Part shown: in pieces, positions 28,594 to 41,520 of the stretch | How the letters are laid out: each line of letters begins with the position of its first letter | Numbering within the stretch: the first letter of the stretch is position 1 | DNA from: Lithospermum erythrorhizon | Taxonomy: Eukaryota; Streptophyta; Magnoliopsida; Boraginales; Boraginaceae | DNA: 64,000 nt | Assembly (NCBI GenBank): GCA_019722365.1 | Contig: JADFUC010001455.1 | Coordinates: 682,001-746,000 of the forward strand | Direction of reading: 5' to 3' | Program-made: the position numbers and the translations under genes | The notes under the pieces: model-generated | Databases searched by the model: none | What the model saw: the letters and a program-made list of their open reading frames with translations, nothing else | Told to the model about the DNA's origin: nothing

Positions 28594-30040
28594 AATGGCC
28601 CGTCGCCGACAAGGAGTTGATCGGAATGTGTTAAGTGATCGGGGTATTCTTATTCGATCCCGAAGGTAGAGAGAATGCTTGTGAGGAAGAAATACCACTA
28701 CATTTAAAGAAAGTGAATTGGTCCCGAGGCCTCCATTGTTGAGGACGAGCAAGTAGATCCGGTTCCACGACCCCGGCAGCGTCAAACGCGGGGAAGACGT
28801 CAAAACTTAGGTTTGCACACTTTTGTGATTGAGTATACTAATGAGCTCGTATGCAGGGGCCCCGAAAATCCGGAAATTCGATACTGACACGAAGGTCATC
28901 GCGAAAGATGTGTGGGAAGATCCGGAATGGTTCAGCATTGAGCTACTTATTGATCTGAAACATGGCCAATGCTGATAATGAAAGTGGGTGGAGTGCTTAC
29001 ATCCAATCGTCAGGATCGTTCATGTCCCCGAATATAGTGTTCGGACACCAAAACTTCGTCTTTAATTCGCGACTTTCATTGGCTGGTGGCATCCAGAGAC
29101 AAACTCCTTCCATATGTCTTTTGGCGAAATGACAATTACTTTGCACGTGTAGGCAATTTATCTTGAGGAATCTCAATTATTGAATTAGATCACATGCGGG
29201 CCGGCCAGCACATACAATCCAGGTGCAATAATTGATATGATCGAGTGTAAATGAAACAACAAAAGGAGTGTCTTATTAACGAGCATCGATTTGGCTTAAC
29301 CGCCCCAGATAAGTATTAATAAGACTTGTGGGTACCTTTGATATTCTTTGGGGACAACGTTCTTTAATGGATAATCACAGGGGACGCACACTCAGATTCT
29401 GATACTTAGACTTCTTTGGAGCATGTCGATGGGGGTTGGATAATATGCTTGGGGTGCCCATTGCCGTAGCGTACGCTTTGCAGCTAGCTAAGAGGCATCA
29501 ATGAGTGAATCGAAGCAAATGGTTGGATCGTACTCTGCTTGAGTACTACGTATAGATTAAATGAATTATTGATGTTTATAGTTTAAGTAACTAAAATCTC
29601 ATTATTGTTTTTCGTATTTTTGATGTTGGATATAGTCTTCCACTGTTTAGCCGACCGAATTACCCAGCGTGGCGGCCGAGCCAACCAAGGGCGGGCGATG
29701 GGTAACCAACCTACACAGGAACACGACTAACCATCATGCACTACTCGTAAGTAGTTAGATCGGATAATGATTGACATGTATGAAAATATTATATATTAAA
29801 TTTTGTATAACATTGTCTGAAAAAAGGCTTAGATCGTTTCCATTCATCATAACAGGTCGTGTGGACACCCTACGGGCCCGTCGCCTCCATTTCCGCGATG
29901 TCCATGTATTATGCAGTTGCATACGCTTCTTGAATGTCAATGAAGCATTATATGCAGGAGAGAGAGTATACGATAGTTGTTCTATTGATCAAATCCCACT
30001 TAATTTGAGCTTAGAGAAGGGATTTGGCTGTAGGTAATGT
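28594..30040 (+). pseudogene. Decayed plant-mobile-domain (PMD, MAIN/MAIL1-type) gene
   Basis: The block starts with MARRRQGVDRNVLSDRGILI, soon stopped by TAG. In frame from 29084 it reads WWHPETNSFHMSFGEMTITL, then a stop; this matches the PMD signature 'RWxPETxTFHxxxGExTITLxDV'. In the same frame near 29444 it reads YAWGAHCRSVRF and SESKQMVGSYSA, matching the 'SWGxAxLAxLYRxL...ESKxxGG' segment. In a different frame near 29856 it reads VVWTPYG and later a 'MQERVYDSC'-like piece, matching the 'FIWQPY...MPERVxRQFG' end. Stops and frameshifts separate these, so no intact protein is encoded. PMDs occur both in host MAIN/MAIL genes and inside Mutator- and gypsy-type transposons; the repeat-rich setting favours the second. 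The family call is fairly confident; the mobile origin is inference. Confidence 0.65.
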
Positions 30041-32700
30041 GAATATTCAAGAGAGTGTAAATTCGGATTCTGCTGGACTAGTATCTGATTTCACTATGTT
30101 GAACCATACATATTGATGGATCTACATTGCATAGCTACACCTTAGAGCAGCGACTACATGAGTTGGTATCTCCTAGGACTCGTATTATGGTGTATAACTT
30201 GACTTGGGAGACGTGGGCGTCAATGTAGATACGATGTACTCAGTTTCCCGAGCGGGTGTCATGTTTTTTTAACGTGTATTTTTTCATTACACCTTATATT
30301 ATATTTTTATGATCCATGTACTAATATTATTTTTATTTCTTAATTTTATAACGGCCAGGTTGCTTAGCCCGTCACGTGAAGATAACAAATCGATATACGG
30401 TAGCGTAGGAACGTCCCCGATCCGTACATGCATTCATTTGGAGACATTGTATCGACTTGTCGAGACATGAGAGTTGCCGGTGTACATCCGAGGGGCCGAT
30501 GAATCGATGGTGGGGACCGTCACTTGACAACTCGACGAACTTAACTTTAATGCTAGCCACTCAGCGTAGTTGGCATGGTCCTCAGGGATTCATTTGCCAC
30601 CCAGATGAAGAACAAAACAACCGGGATGATTAGTTTTGCGTATTTTATATTTGAGGATATTATGAATGATGTTTTCTATGTATTTAATTATTCACGTTTC
30701 GATGTTACTACGTTTTCTATCCGAGTTACACTACATTTCTATGTTATTTAATTAATGCACTTTATTTCTTCCTTTTTTTATGAAACTATTTTCAAAGACG
30801 AATCTAATGATATAAATTCTATATTTATTAAACTAATAAGTAATTAATAATTATAATAATAGTAATAATAATAATAACAACAACAACTTTGACTTTATCT
30901 AAATAAAAAGTGTAATATTTATTTCGTATATAAACATATTAAGTAATTAAAATTCATTTACAAAATGCTTAATTTTGATTCGCAGTTAACGAGTTGAAAC
31001 ACACAAACCCTTCTTAGATATTTATGAAACAAACATGTTATCTTGATGTAGGTTAGAAATAAACATTAAATAAAAATGTCAGGTAGCCTTGAACTGAAAC
31101 ATAAATTCGATTGTCTTCCTCGATAAGCGTGTAATCAAAGTTTTAAAACTATGAAACGAAGCGGAACATCATCAAAGTTTCCGGTTTTGGTATTGGTACA
31201 ACGATGGTAAATATTTTTTCATTTTGTCAATTTCTTCATATTAACTATTTTTCTAATTAATTAATTGATACAATAATTTCTATCCAAGTGTCCGGGCAAA
31301 TGTCGATGAATGTCCATTTGCTTGAAAGAAATACGTAAGCTGGGCCTTGGCTAGTATATGGTTCCCTAACCTTTGTCGAGATAAGATGTTGAATATCTTT
31401 GTTGTAAGTTCCTTTAAAATTTATCAAGTTTTTAAATCGTCGCCTTACCCAACGTATAACGAATATCTATTGTAATGCGATCTCGGTTCGAATTTGTAGG
31501 GATTACCCGCCAGGTTTTAAACGCGTTTTTCAAACATATTGCGGCAACGATGTGTGGCTCTGAGTTGAAACTAGGGAATGGTTAAACTTACCCGATTTCC
31601 TTTGTTAGAGCGGTTGAATACGCTGGCTAAAGTTCGATTAGAAGCAAGCGAGGGCATCCAAAGCCCGCCTAACGTCAAATTGTGGAAGTAGTCTAACAAA
31701 TTTCACCGATATGAGTAGTATTTGTACTACAATTGATATCAATAAAGACGCATTTTTTAAATATTTTCATGTACTTTCGATCTTTTTTTTGCATGTTTTT
31801 GATGTGTACTTGATTTACGTTAATGTTTGTAAGAGGAAAAAGTAGGAAGCTCTTTCCATGTTTGTCGAGGAAAGTAGCTGAGCAAGTTTATGATATTCCA
31901 TGGTAAAGCCATTTATCCACTGTTTGTTTGTTTTGGGCGAATTTGTTTGTTCTTCTCTTAATAAGGCGTAATTGACTTGTTTTAGCACTTCAAGCATGTT
32001 TGGAATTGACATTTGTTATGGCTTGTGGGGTGTGTTCGTTGGGGGTATTTTTGTAATTTCCTCCCTTCATTTTACTGTTTTGGTGTGTATATAACAACCG
32101 GGGTAATTAGAGAAGGTTTGGGATTTTATTGTTATGGGCTTATGGTCCAATGGTTTCTTTTGGGTTTAATGGACCATAAAGGACTCATCTTGGTTGGCTT
32201 ATTGTCATAGACGTGTTAAAAGGAACCGTGCCGGATAGGCCCGGTTCGATATTTAGAGAAGCGAAGAACACCCTTATCGAGTTTGACGGGCCCATACCTT
32301 TTTATGAACCGGGCTTGGAAGGCCAACTTATCATATTTTGGGCCCTTATCCGCCCCACAATCCCCTCATAAAGGGGTCTAGCGAGTATTAGCGGGTATCC
32401 ATTTGTTAAGGACTTGGGGGCTTTGAACCGGACTCGAATCGAATATCCACCGAATTTTGGACGGCTTCGAACCGTGCCATGGCCGTCCCTCTAATAAACA
32501 AACCAGGGCCGTTCGTGGCCCTCCTCCAGGCGTGAACCGAACTAAGGGCCCATACCCTTAGACTGCCCGACCGGCGACCAGACCCAATTGTAAAGAAAAG
32601 CCCAAATGTGTAATTGATTTACTTTGTTAGATGTAATGGACCGGGCTGAATGATACCCATACGGCCCACAAGTCATAACATGGCCGGGTTCGGCCCCTAG
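30041..32700. other. Continuation of mobile-element-like DNA, unassigned
   Basis: 30.36-30.6 and 31.27-31.7 kb stay GC-richer and may be downstream parts of the PMD unit, but no motif is convincing. 32.22-32.7 kb is rich in GGCCCG/CCGG words. Short ORFs at 31.8-32.2 kb show nothing recognisable. TTTGTTTGTTTTGGGC occurs at both ~31922 and ~32828. Confidence 0.35.
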
Positions 32701-35700
32701 CCCAATTAATGTGAACAATTAAAGCATAATTTTTTATTTTTGATCATTGAAAAATAAATTGAATGATTTGTTTGAGATAATATGGTAATTCATAGTTTGT
32801 TTGTAAATGAATTTCGTTTCGTTTCGTTTGTTTGTTTTGGGCTGACTAGGATAAATTTGCATATTCATCCTGTTTGGAATTATAATACATATATTCAACC
32901 GCATTGCCTTCCACGAATCATTATACCTCAAAATTTAGAATAATTCAGGTGCACACAATTTTTAATTATATTACATTTTAATTTGCTCGATATATTTAAA
33001 GTATCCATAACTATTTTAAGACATTTATCTTATAACTCCTTAATTTTTTTATTTACCCTCAACTTGGTTATCTAAATCCAAAAGTATTAGTGCATCCTAT
33101 TCTTGTCACATCATTCTCATATGCCACAGGTGAATATTAAAAGTTGTTGTCTCCTTGCATAGTTGCATGTACTAGCTAAAGATATAAAGGTGCATCCACT
33201 ATATATATTACAAAATGGCATGTTAGGGGAGGGCCAAGATGCTGCAGTCATTATCTACTAGGATGTCTAAAATATGCATGATATTCGGTTAAAGTCATGA
33301 ATGCCATTCAATACTCAGAAACAAGATTGCATTTCATGATTTGCAGTAGCTTTAGGTATCTGGTCCCAGGAGTAAAAGAATCTGTTGCTTTGTCTTAAAT
33401 GAGGTTGTTTCTTTCTTTTGAAAGCTTGATATAACCAAAAAACTTTGGCCAGGATATGATGGTTGATAGAGGTAATAAATTCTAAAAGAAATTTGCTCCT
33501 TCTTGTGGTCTCAACAATGGTTGAGAACTTGAGATAGGATACAATATTAATGGTGGAGATTAATTACTATATTTTGTGATTAAAATATCTTATAATTGCT
33601 TGGTTAGTTCTAAAATATTCAAAGTTGAGGGAACGTCTCCCTTTGATCTCTTTTAAGATTCACACTCCAAGGATTGACAATGAATGTTGAATAGAATGGT
33701 GTGTTATCTCCATACATTAATTTTTAATTGGAGGTAATTAAATCTCACCAAATATTTTATATCATGCTCAGGTATTTTTCGTATATCGAATATCGTCGTA
33801 AATATTTCTGTTCTGATAGAATATTTCAAAAATTATTCGAGATATTTGAAAAATTGATATAACTTTATCTTTTATTGCTGTCATTTCTCTTGGCCGTATC
33901 GTTAAGCATGTGTTCATTTATCTTTTAATGAAGAGAAAATCGAAATTTTTAATTGTCAGAATTAAACAAACATAATCTGTTATAGATCTTGAAAAATAAA
34001 ATATTGGTGTAAAAATTGAATTCGATGAAATAATATGTCCACTTGTCGATTAAATAGGGACGTAAGCATAAAAAATTGAATGGTCCGATAATCAGCGACA
34101 AGCCTGGTAGGAGCTTTACAGCCCCTGTCGGGCACGTGTCCTGCCAAGGGCGACGTGTAGAGCTCCGGTTGGCCATTTGTGGTTGTTTTTCAAAATAATT
34201 TATTCAATAATTCTTCAAAAATGGTATTAAAAAAGATCCTTTCATCACCCTCTTACAACTAAATATCTCTTCAAATACTCCATATTGGAATTGATCTACT
34301 AATCTTATTGAATCATCCCAGTATACATATCATACATGTATACATATATATATATAAAAGCGAGGTTGTCTTAAAAGTTTTACTCGCTTTTCGAGATGAA
34401 TTCAAAAATCTGTAATGAAGGATATAATTGTATTTTGATAAATTTTAATTAAGCTAAGACTAAATATCTGAGTCCATAATATAAGATTACGTACAAATAT
34501 AATTATTTTATTATAAGACTCTAACTATTCTGAGTTGTATATATAGTCCCCAAATTGTAATCTTCCTAACAATAAATCATTAAATTGATCTACATTTAAC
34601 ACATATTATTTTGACTGGAATAATCACATTAAATACAGCCTTACGATTTACACTAACAAAGTTTACGATACTGTAATTACTTTTATTGTTGATTGTATTT
34701 GAAAAATATTACTCTATCATTCGTTTACTCTTAGGAGTCGTTTGCATATCTGATACTCGTTATGTTGATATAAAGTGTACCACGTAGTATATAATGTCAT
34801 AATTTCAGATATTAACTTCTGTTAATTGTGATATAGCGTTCACCAGTTTTATCTTAACCAGATCCATGAAACTTCGCACAATTTAATTTTTCAATATACA
34901 AAATAAATAAAGTTTGTAGTAAAATTGTTACAAACAACTTACATCTAGATCACTTTTTCAAATTTTAAGAAACCAACACATGAAGATTGAAAGAAACAGA
35001 AAATCTTTTAGAGATGGAGGTAGTACGCCCATATTAAAAGAATTAAATTGTTAGTCTAAAAACATGCATGTATTCCTTTTCATTTTTTTTAGAGGTGTCA
35101 TTTTAGTCAAAAAATTGTTTGAAAATAATTGCCGTTTTAGTAGAATTTGATGATAGAAGTCACAAATACTAATGATTACATTCATAATAGTTTCGATAAA
35201 TATTAATATTTAACTAAAAATGATAGGATCCACCCAATTAATCAATATGAGAGAGACATCGTATTGTCGAAATTAAAAAAACTCTTGATTCTTTTTTTCT
35301 TTTGAATTATGAAGACATACGTGATGTGCTTATTAGTAAGGATAGGTAATCAAGTCAAAATTTATGAAGTTTTATGAACTTTAAACACGTGCAAAGCCAA
35401 TAATGGAGGTCAAAGATATGAAACATACAGAAATATCAAACAAAATGAACAAAACCGAAGAATTCTCACTTTAAACATAATTGAGAAGACTGGTACTCTC
35501 ACCGATATAATATCAATATATATAGAAACTCCACATTTAGATTTTTAAAAAGAATTCATAATTTAATTCTTGATGCAATAGAACAATAATGCAATCTCAT
35601 ATTATTATTATTTTAAATATGCATAACATTTCTTGAGTTAGACAATAGAAGATAACAAATGAATAAAGCAAGAATTGAAAAATCCAGTAAATGATTAAGA

Positions 35701-36442
35701 GAAATTGTGAATTTGAAACCAATAAGAATGAATAATTATGGACAATTTACAAAGTAAGATCGTGAGAATATAACTAACATTTGAAAGAAAGAAGAAAATT
35801 ATTACATAGTAAAATATTGTCGCTTAAGGGAAACAATGGAAGAAAATAGTAATAAAAAACTCGAAAAAATAAATCAATTACCAAGTCATTCACCAGATCA
35901 AGTTGTGGAAAATGTGGAATCGAGGTATCAAAGTATAACATTATAAAGAAAAATATCAACGGAATACATTGTACAATAATATTGGTATAGAACACTCATT
36001 TCAAAAATAATTTTACAATAAATAGATACATGATTAGATTAGAAGATCGATCTAGAAACCATGTTGCATCTATTTTGATGTTTGGTATTCCGGTATGACA
36101 ATGTGGAAGTTTCTTAAGATAAAAGTTAATCTCAAACTATCCTAATATTAATGAGGAAGAAGAAAATGATACACCAAAGAAAAAAATGAGGTCGGCTAGC
36201 AAATAATGAAGACGGGAAACAACAAGAACAAAAATTACGACCAATTGTCTTGATGCGGATAGAAGATAACAACTTTCATAACTAACTTCAAATACTAGAC
36301 AAATCCAATAGAATTTCACATGTAAAATTGACTCGTATTAGGACTTTAATAGCGTAAATATCACTTTACGGAGGAAACTTAGCGTAATTAAGTGGCCTGA
36401 GGAGTTCTTGTGTAAGCAAATTGTGAAATTAAGAAAAGATCA

Positions 36443-36446
<4 letters not shown>
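32701..36446. other. AT-rich intergenic DNA
   Basis: No gene seen. A small GC-rich island at 34080-34175 has repeated GCGAC/GAGCT words and CACGTG; it may be a fragment of a GC-rich MITE. The ORF crossing it on the minus strand is not convincing. 33.1-33.5 kb is less AT-rich and unassigned. Confidence 0.4.

Positions 36447-36502
<56 letters not shown>
36447..36502. repeat. (AT)n microsatellite
   Basis: About 27 uninterrupted AT dinucleotides. Confidence 0.97.
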
Positions 36503-36505
<3 letters not shown>

Positions 36506-36696
36506 CTATATATATTACGTTATAGTAATAAACATATATTGTGCATAAGAAATTAAAGGATCAGATTTAATGTAAAATGTTGTCGATTAATCGTTTGGTG
36601 AGGATTAAGTTGACTTTTTATCGATCAGTGTCATTAGCATTTTTTATGTCGGATTATTTAATTTTCCTTATTAGAATAGATTTCATTACTAATATA

Positions 36697-36954
36697 CTTC
36701 TTCCATATATACCTAAAAGAACATTCGGTTTGCCTTTTTAATAATAAAAATAAACAAATTTTAATATCCTAATTGTCGTACACAACTTTTGAATCAAAAT
36801 TATAATGTTAATAATAAAATATGGTGAAAATACTATATTTTGATGTATTTCTTACAAAACACTTATACAACATATTAAAAAATATTAGAATTCAAAGTTT
36901 AAAAAGTCAACACATCAAAATTAGAAAGTGGACGAACTTTTAGAGATGGAGGAG
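36697..36954. mobile_element. Stowaway-like MITE
   Basis: The left end CTTCTTCCATATATACC...AAAAGAACATTCGG faces a right end CGAACTTTTAGAGATGGAGG. TA lies at both borders (36695-36696 and 36955-36956). Confidence 0.7.
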
Positions 36955-36956
36955 TA

Positions 36957-38084
36957 CTAAATAAAAAGTATGATTAATAACTTGACTTGGTGCCTTTGTT
37001 TGTTCAAAAGCGTCATGTTCTTTTAAATCATTATTCACATGGTATATATTTTTGAAATAATTTAAATAATGTTTTATATATTCTTTCCGTTTAATATATA
37101 AATTTCCTAAAACTATTATGATGCATTTGGTATGAAGGAATGAATTTAGAGATAATTGAATGAAGGTAGGAACAGAATGTACATGGGAAATAAATTGCTT
37201 TGAAGGATTCAATTACTTTGTTTGGTATCTTAGAGAAATTAAATAATTTATCTTACATATTTCATATATGATAATAAAAATAAATAATATATACCGGACA
37301 TAAATTAAATTAATATATTATAAATTTCACTATTTATTTCTTATACGATAATCACATAAAATAATATTAATATATTGAGTTCAAATATTGATTTAAAGTA
37401 ATTAGTATTATTGTTAGAGTTCCATTGTAATAATATATTAATCTTCATGTAATATTACAATATATTAATTTTGAAATATATTTAAAATGATATTGAAAAA
37501 TAGTAATTTAAATATATTCTTCACGATACTTCAAAGAAATTAATATTAAAATATTGATTGATTTTTTTTAAATATTTTAATAATTTATACTCCCTCCATT
37601 CCACAAAGATTGTCTACTTTTGACTTTTTTAATTTTCATAGTTGAACTTTTACCGTAGATATATTTGTTTGTGTTTTATAATATTTTATAAAAAATATAT
37701 CAATAAAAAAATACATTTCAAATTCTTCGATATATTAATAATCATTTTAAAATTTTAATATATATTAAATTTGGAATCAGCACTTGATATATTTATCATA
37801 AATTTATAATAATTGTAGATAGTGAAAATTTATTAAATTTTAATTAAAAATGCTTAAGATGACTTAATCAAATTAATTAAAATGGAGCCAACCCAAAAAA
37901 TTACGCGTGGGCTGGGTTTTTTGATCGGCCTAGAATTTAATGTGAAACCACTGAAAACAAGGGTTTTTGGAAAAATAGCCCGAATTAAATATTCGTTAAA
38001 TTTAGGGTTCGGACAAAATATCCAATTTTATTTGGATAAAATCGTACAGGGGCTAAAATTGACTTAAGCTAAATTTTGGGGTTG
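36957..38084. other. AT-rich intergenic DNA
   Basis: No gene. A MITE-like left end (CTCCCTCCATTCCACAAAGA, ~37592) has no matching right end that I could find. A 61-codon forward ORF at 37882-38067 adjoins the LTR-like block and is probably part of its U3. Confidence 0.4.
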
Positions 38085-38720
38085 AAATGGAGGCTAAAGT
38101 TATGTGGTTCAAAATCGAGCTTCAAAGATTCGGGATCGATATAAAAATATATTTGACTGAGAAAGAATCTAGAACGCTTCTTTTTATAAAAAAGCGAAAT
38201 TTTATTTTAATCTTGGGCCTTTGAAGTAATTCTCAAATTATACGATAGTCAGGATGCTTGCGCCGAAATTGACGAGTTAAGATCACTTAGTCCCTTTTTG
38301 AAATTAAATAGGCAATCGAGGAAATGACGTTAAAGCCTAGAAGCCTATAAATAGCCCCCCACTTATTTTCGAGGTCGATCTCGGAATTAACATTCACTCA
38401 GGAAACACACGAGAAAATACGAGGAAAAAGCATAAAGATTTCGGCTAAGTTAAATGCGCAAGCTACTGGCGGCCCGGCGCCCCTGAGTGGTTGGGAAAAA
38501 CACCTCCGGGTAGCCTAAATGAAATGCGAAATTAAATTATTGCGATGAATTGCTTGAGTTAAGTAAAATACGATGAGAATGCGACACGGATCTCGAGAGC
38601 AGCAATATTCGGGGAACTAAAAGCACACGATTATGCGTAACTCTTGTGAAGGCGTGAAAGCGCCGGGTTTAATTCATCGAGTTCCATATGAAATACTGAA
38701 TATTCGGTCGCATAGGTGGA
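38085..38720 (+). mobile_element. Gypsy-like LTR fragment (copy 2 of the family)
   Basis: A TATA box at 38346-38353 sits in the context CCTATAAATAGCCCCCCACT. It is followed 154 bp later by ACACCTCCGGGTAGC (38500-38515) and then GAATATTCGG (~38697). The order and spacing are the same as in the minus-strand copy at 8.8-9.9 kb. Upstream, 'AAAATCGAGCTT...GGATCGATATAAAAATATATTTG' also pairs with that copy. No coding region is attached. Confidence 0.55.
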
Positions 38721-40029
38721 GTCGGGGGAAGAAGCCTAGCTGGGCACTAATGCAGTGGTCGATTAATTAAATTGACAAGGTTGGGATACTTAGCACTTCG
38801 TATTGATCGTCATTTCTGATGATAAGGCTGCTTGTAGATGTAGTATAAGTTAGAGCGTATAATGCTTAAAACTAAATCAAATCAAATGAGATAAAATTTC
38901 ATGATGCGGCCAATTTGCTAAGTAGGTATGATGCAATTATAAGCTTTAAGATTGAAATTTAGCTTTCATTTATTTTCTGACCGAAGTTGCTAAGTTATAG
39001 TCTGTGAAGCAAGCGTCGTTCTTTGATAAACATATCACTCCATCTGACCAACGATCACCGGGCTTTATCCCCGAATCAAGTCCAGCACAAAAGAATTCGT
39101 ATACCATTTCTATTTGAAACCAAGTAAGCAATCTTCGGTCGCGGAAGCATTAACACATCTCTCAAATCCACTTAGGGAACATCCACTTAGAGTCTCGCCA
39201 TAAAAGGTGAGGCACCTCTGAGTAATAAATCTCAGTCTCAGCTGGCTGCGGGGAACAGTCATGAGTAAAATTCAATCAATCCCCAATATGACGAAGATCA
39301 ACTCACAATACCAGAGATCGAGTCTAACATGCATTGCCGGCTAATCTGGCTATTTAAAAATTTCTGGGCCAATGTCAGTCAGGACAGTACTCGAAGTCCA
39401 CGAATAGCTGACACATGTCAAACTCATTAGAGCTCACATCAGTCGAGCTCGTAGAGGCTCTATCAGAAACGAATCAAATCAAATCGAATCGAGTCATTCA
39501 GCCAATCAGTACAAAGTCAATTTCGAAGCTCAAAAGTAGTCGAGCTCATGTCAGCTACTTTATCGAATCAGTGTCAATCAATCAGCCAATGGGAGCGTCT
39601 ATGATAAATGACTGACTTGGGAATTTCATGGATTTGAATGATCGATCCTCTTAGATTTGATAGAGCGCATACTTATTTGAAATTTTTCACTGCGGTGAAG
39701 TTTTATTTTGTAATGCTTTTTAATAAATAATAATAAAAATTCTTTTTACGTTACAATATACGTTCATTATAAATAAAGTAACTAACGATTAGTAAGGAGG
39801 TTCGGCTTAAGCACATACTAAAAGAAATTCGGCCACGAAATATCTTTAAATAAGAAAAAAGCTTAGAGGTTCCCATCGAGAATTCTTCGTAGTATATGTA
39901 TAATTTCTAAATTAACGAGACTATCTTTAGTTTATTGTTACAGGTTATAGAATTTTATTAATGATTTCATTCATTTTCATATATTATAATTTATTTCATT
40001 TTTTTAATTCATTATATAAACTCCATGAT
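38721..40029. other. Unassigned DNA downstream of the LTR-like block
   Basis: 38.7-39.65 kb has moderate GC and may be internal sequence of the same element. A 66-codon ORF at 39415-39615 is Ser/Ile-rich without family features. 39.65-40.03 kb is AT-rich. Confidence 0.35.
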
Positions 40030-40725
40030 TATGCTCATCATGTTACATGCTGTTTAGCAATAGTAGAGAATACTCCGTATATCAGTTTAGTAGTTTATGA
40101 ATTTGTAGATTAGTGATTAATAGGAGTATATGACTTCAGAATTATTTGGCCTTTGCATCTGTCCACCCATTTGTCCTGGTCTACTCACATTTGTAAATGT
40201 GAAACGTTTTTAAGACATAAAAAGGAAGGATAAATATGGAGTAAGAAACATTGGATTTGTTTTGTTGGAATATGTAAACTAATACAAGTGTATTTGTTAA
40301 CTAACATATATAAATGTATTTGTTCGACTTGGATCAAGATACGATTCTATTATTTTTCTTCGATTTTTTTATTAATAATAAAATCAATTCAATTAGCTTC
40401 CGTAATTATAAAATTCTTCATGAATCGACTTGAATATGATTGAATGTGAGATTACTTTTATAACATCTCTCAACTAGCCCCCAGGCAACTAACTTTTAGC
40501 TTCCGAGCATCTTCTCTTTAATGTTGAATTTGATTATTGTGGCCCTCCATTTACCTCTCTTTCTCATGTATCTTTCAATATTTTCTTTTTCTTGCCAGTT
40601 ACTATCTTTCTTGTTTACATTAGGCAGCACCGAAAAGCTAACCTCTAAAACCATTCATTGTTTGTAGGGGGCAGGGGAAAGAGTTAAATTGAGGGTAAAG
40701 AGAATCATGACACTAATATTAAGTT
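40030..40725 (+). repeat. Dispersed duplication block, copy A
   Basis: Shares ordered similarity with copies B (49.73-50.48 kb) and C (54.73-55.32 kb): 'CATCATGTTACATGCTGTTTAG...AATTTGTAGATTAGTGATTA', 'TGGTCTACTCACA', 'TTGTTTACATTAGGCAGCAC', 'AAAAGCTAACCTCTAAA' and 'GAATCATGACAC'. No ORF is shared. Confidence 0.6.
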
Positions 40726-41520
40726 ACTATCTCCAATCTCTGATTTTTTCATCATTATTCGATCTCCTTAGCAAATTATGATGAATTTGGAACAACAAAT
40801 TTCCAATATGCTAATTGTATCATTTAAAAAAGAACAACAAATTCTCAGACTCCAGGCAATTTTGAATTATTTTCTCCATTTTATTTGGACGATAACTTAC
40901 TTTTTTGAAATAATTTATGCATTAGTTATTTTTAACAATATTTTCCACTCTATCATTGTATCTGAAGTGTATTATGTTTGCCTTTTATCCCCAACTAGTA
41001 AACTTCGTATAATGCGTTGCACATTAATCACATATTTTCTAATATAATGAAATAAATCAAAAGTTAGCATCTTGTTTTTCATTCTTTTAATAAATACTCG
41101 AAGTGTTAATCGTCCTTATTTTCGATGCGCGTTACATAATAAAAAAAGGTTAGCATATTTGTTTGATGTATAAACAAATTGATGAGTGAGTTGAATTTGT
41201 TGTTTTACCTCTATGTAATTTCTTAAAAAAGATGTAATGAGGTTCAAACTTCATGCAAGTACATACTTTTCATGCTTTGTTCTCATATGGTAGATGTAGT
41301 TACAATCTTATTTTACACATGATTGAAGATGAATGTTTTGCCTTCTTGATTTATAGCTTGAGAATGATGGTTCAAAAGTATAACGGTAAATTTAATAACT
41401 TAAAAAAATAATGTACATTTATGTAATCAATTCATTATAATAATATAGTAACTTAATACAAATAGTAACTTATGTAATCAATCCTTTATAATAATGTTTA
41501 ATATAATACAATGATATGGT
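40726..41520. other. AT-rich intergenic DNA
   Basis: The 89-codon forward ORF at 40778-41047 is AT-driven and hydrophobic by composition, with no family features. Nothing else seen. Confidence 0.4.

Noticed and set aside
29755..30037. Opposing 61- and 88-codon ORFs at 29.76-30.04 kb as separate genes
   Set aside because: The region is better explained as the C-terminal part of the decayed PMD gene read in another frame.
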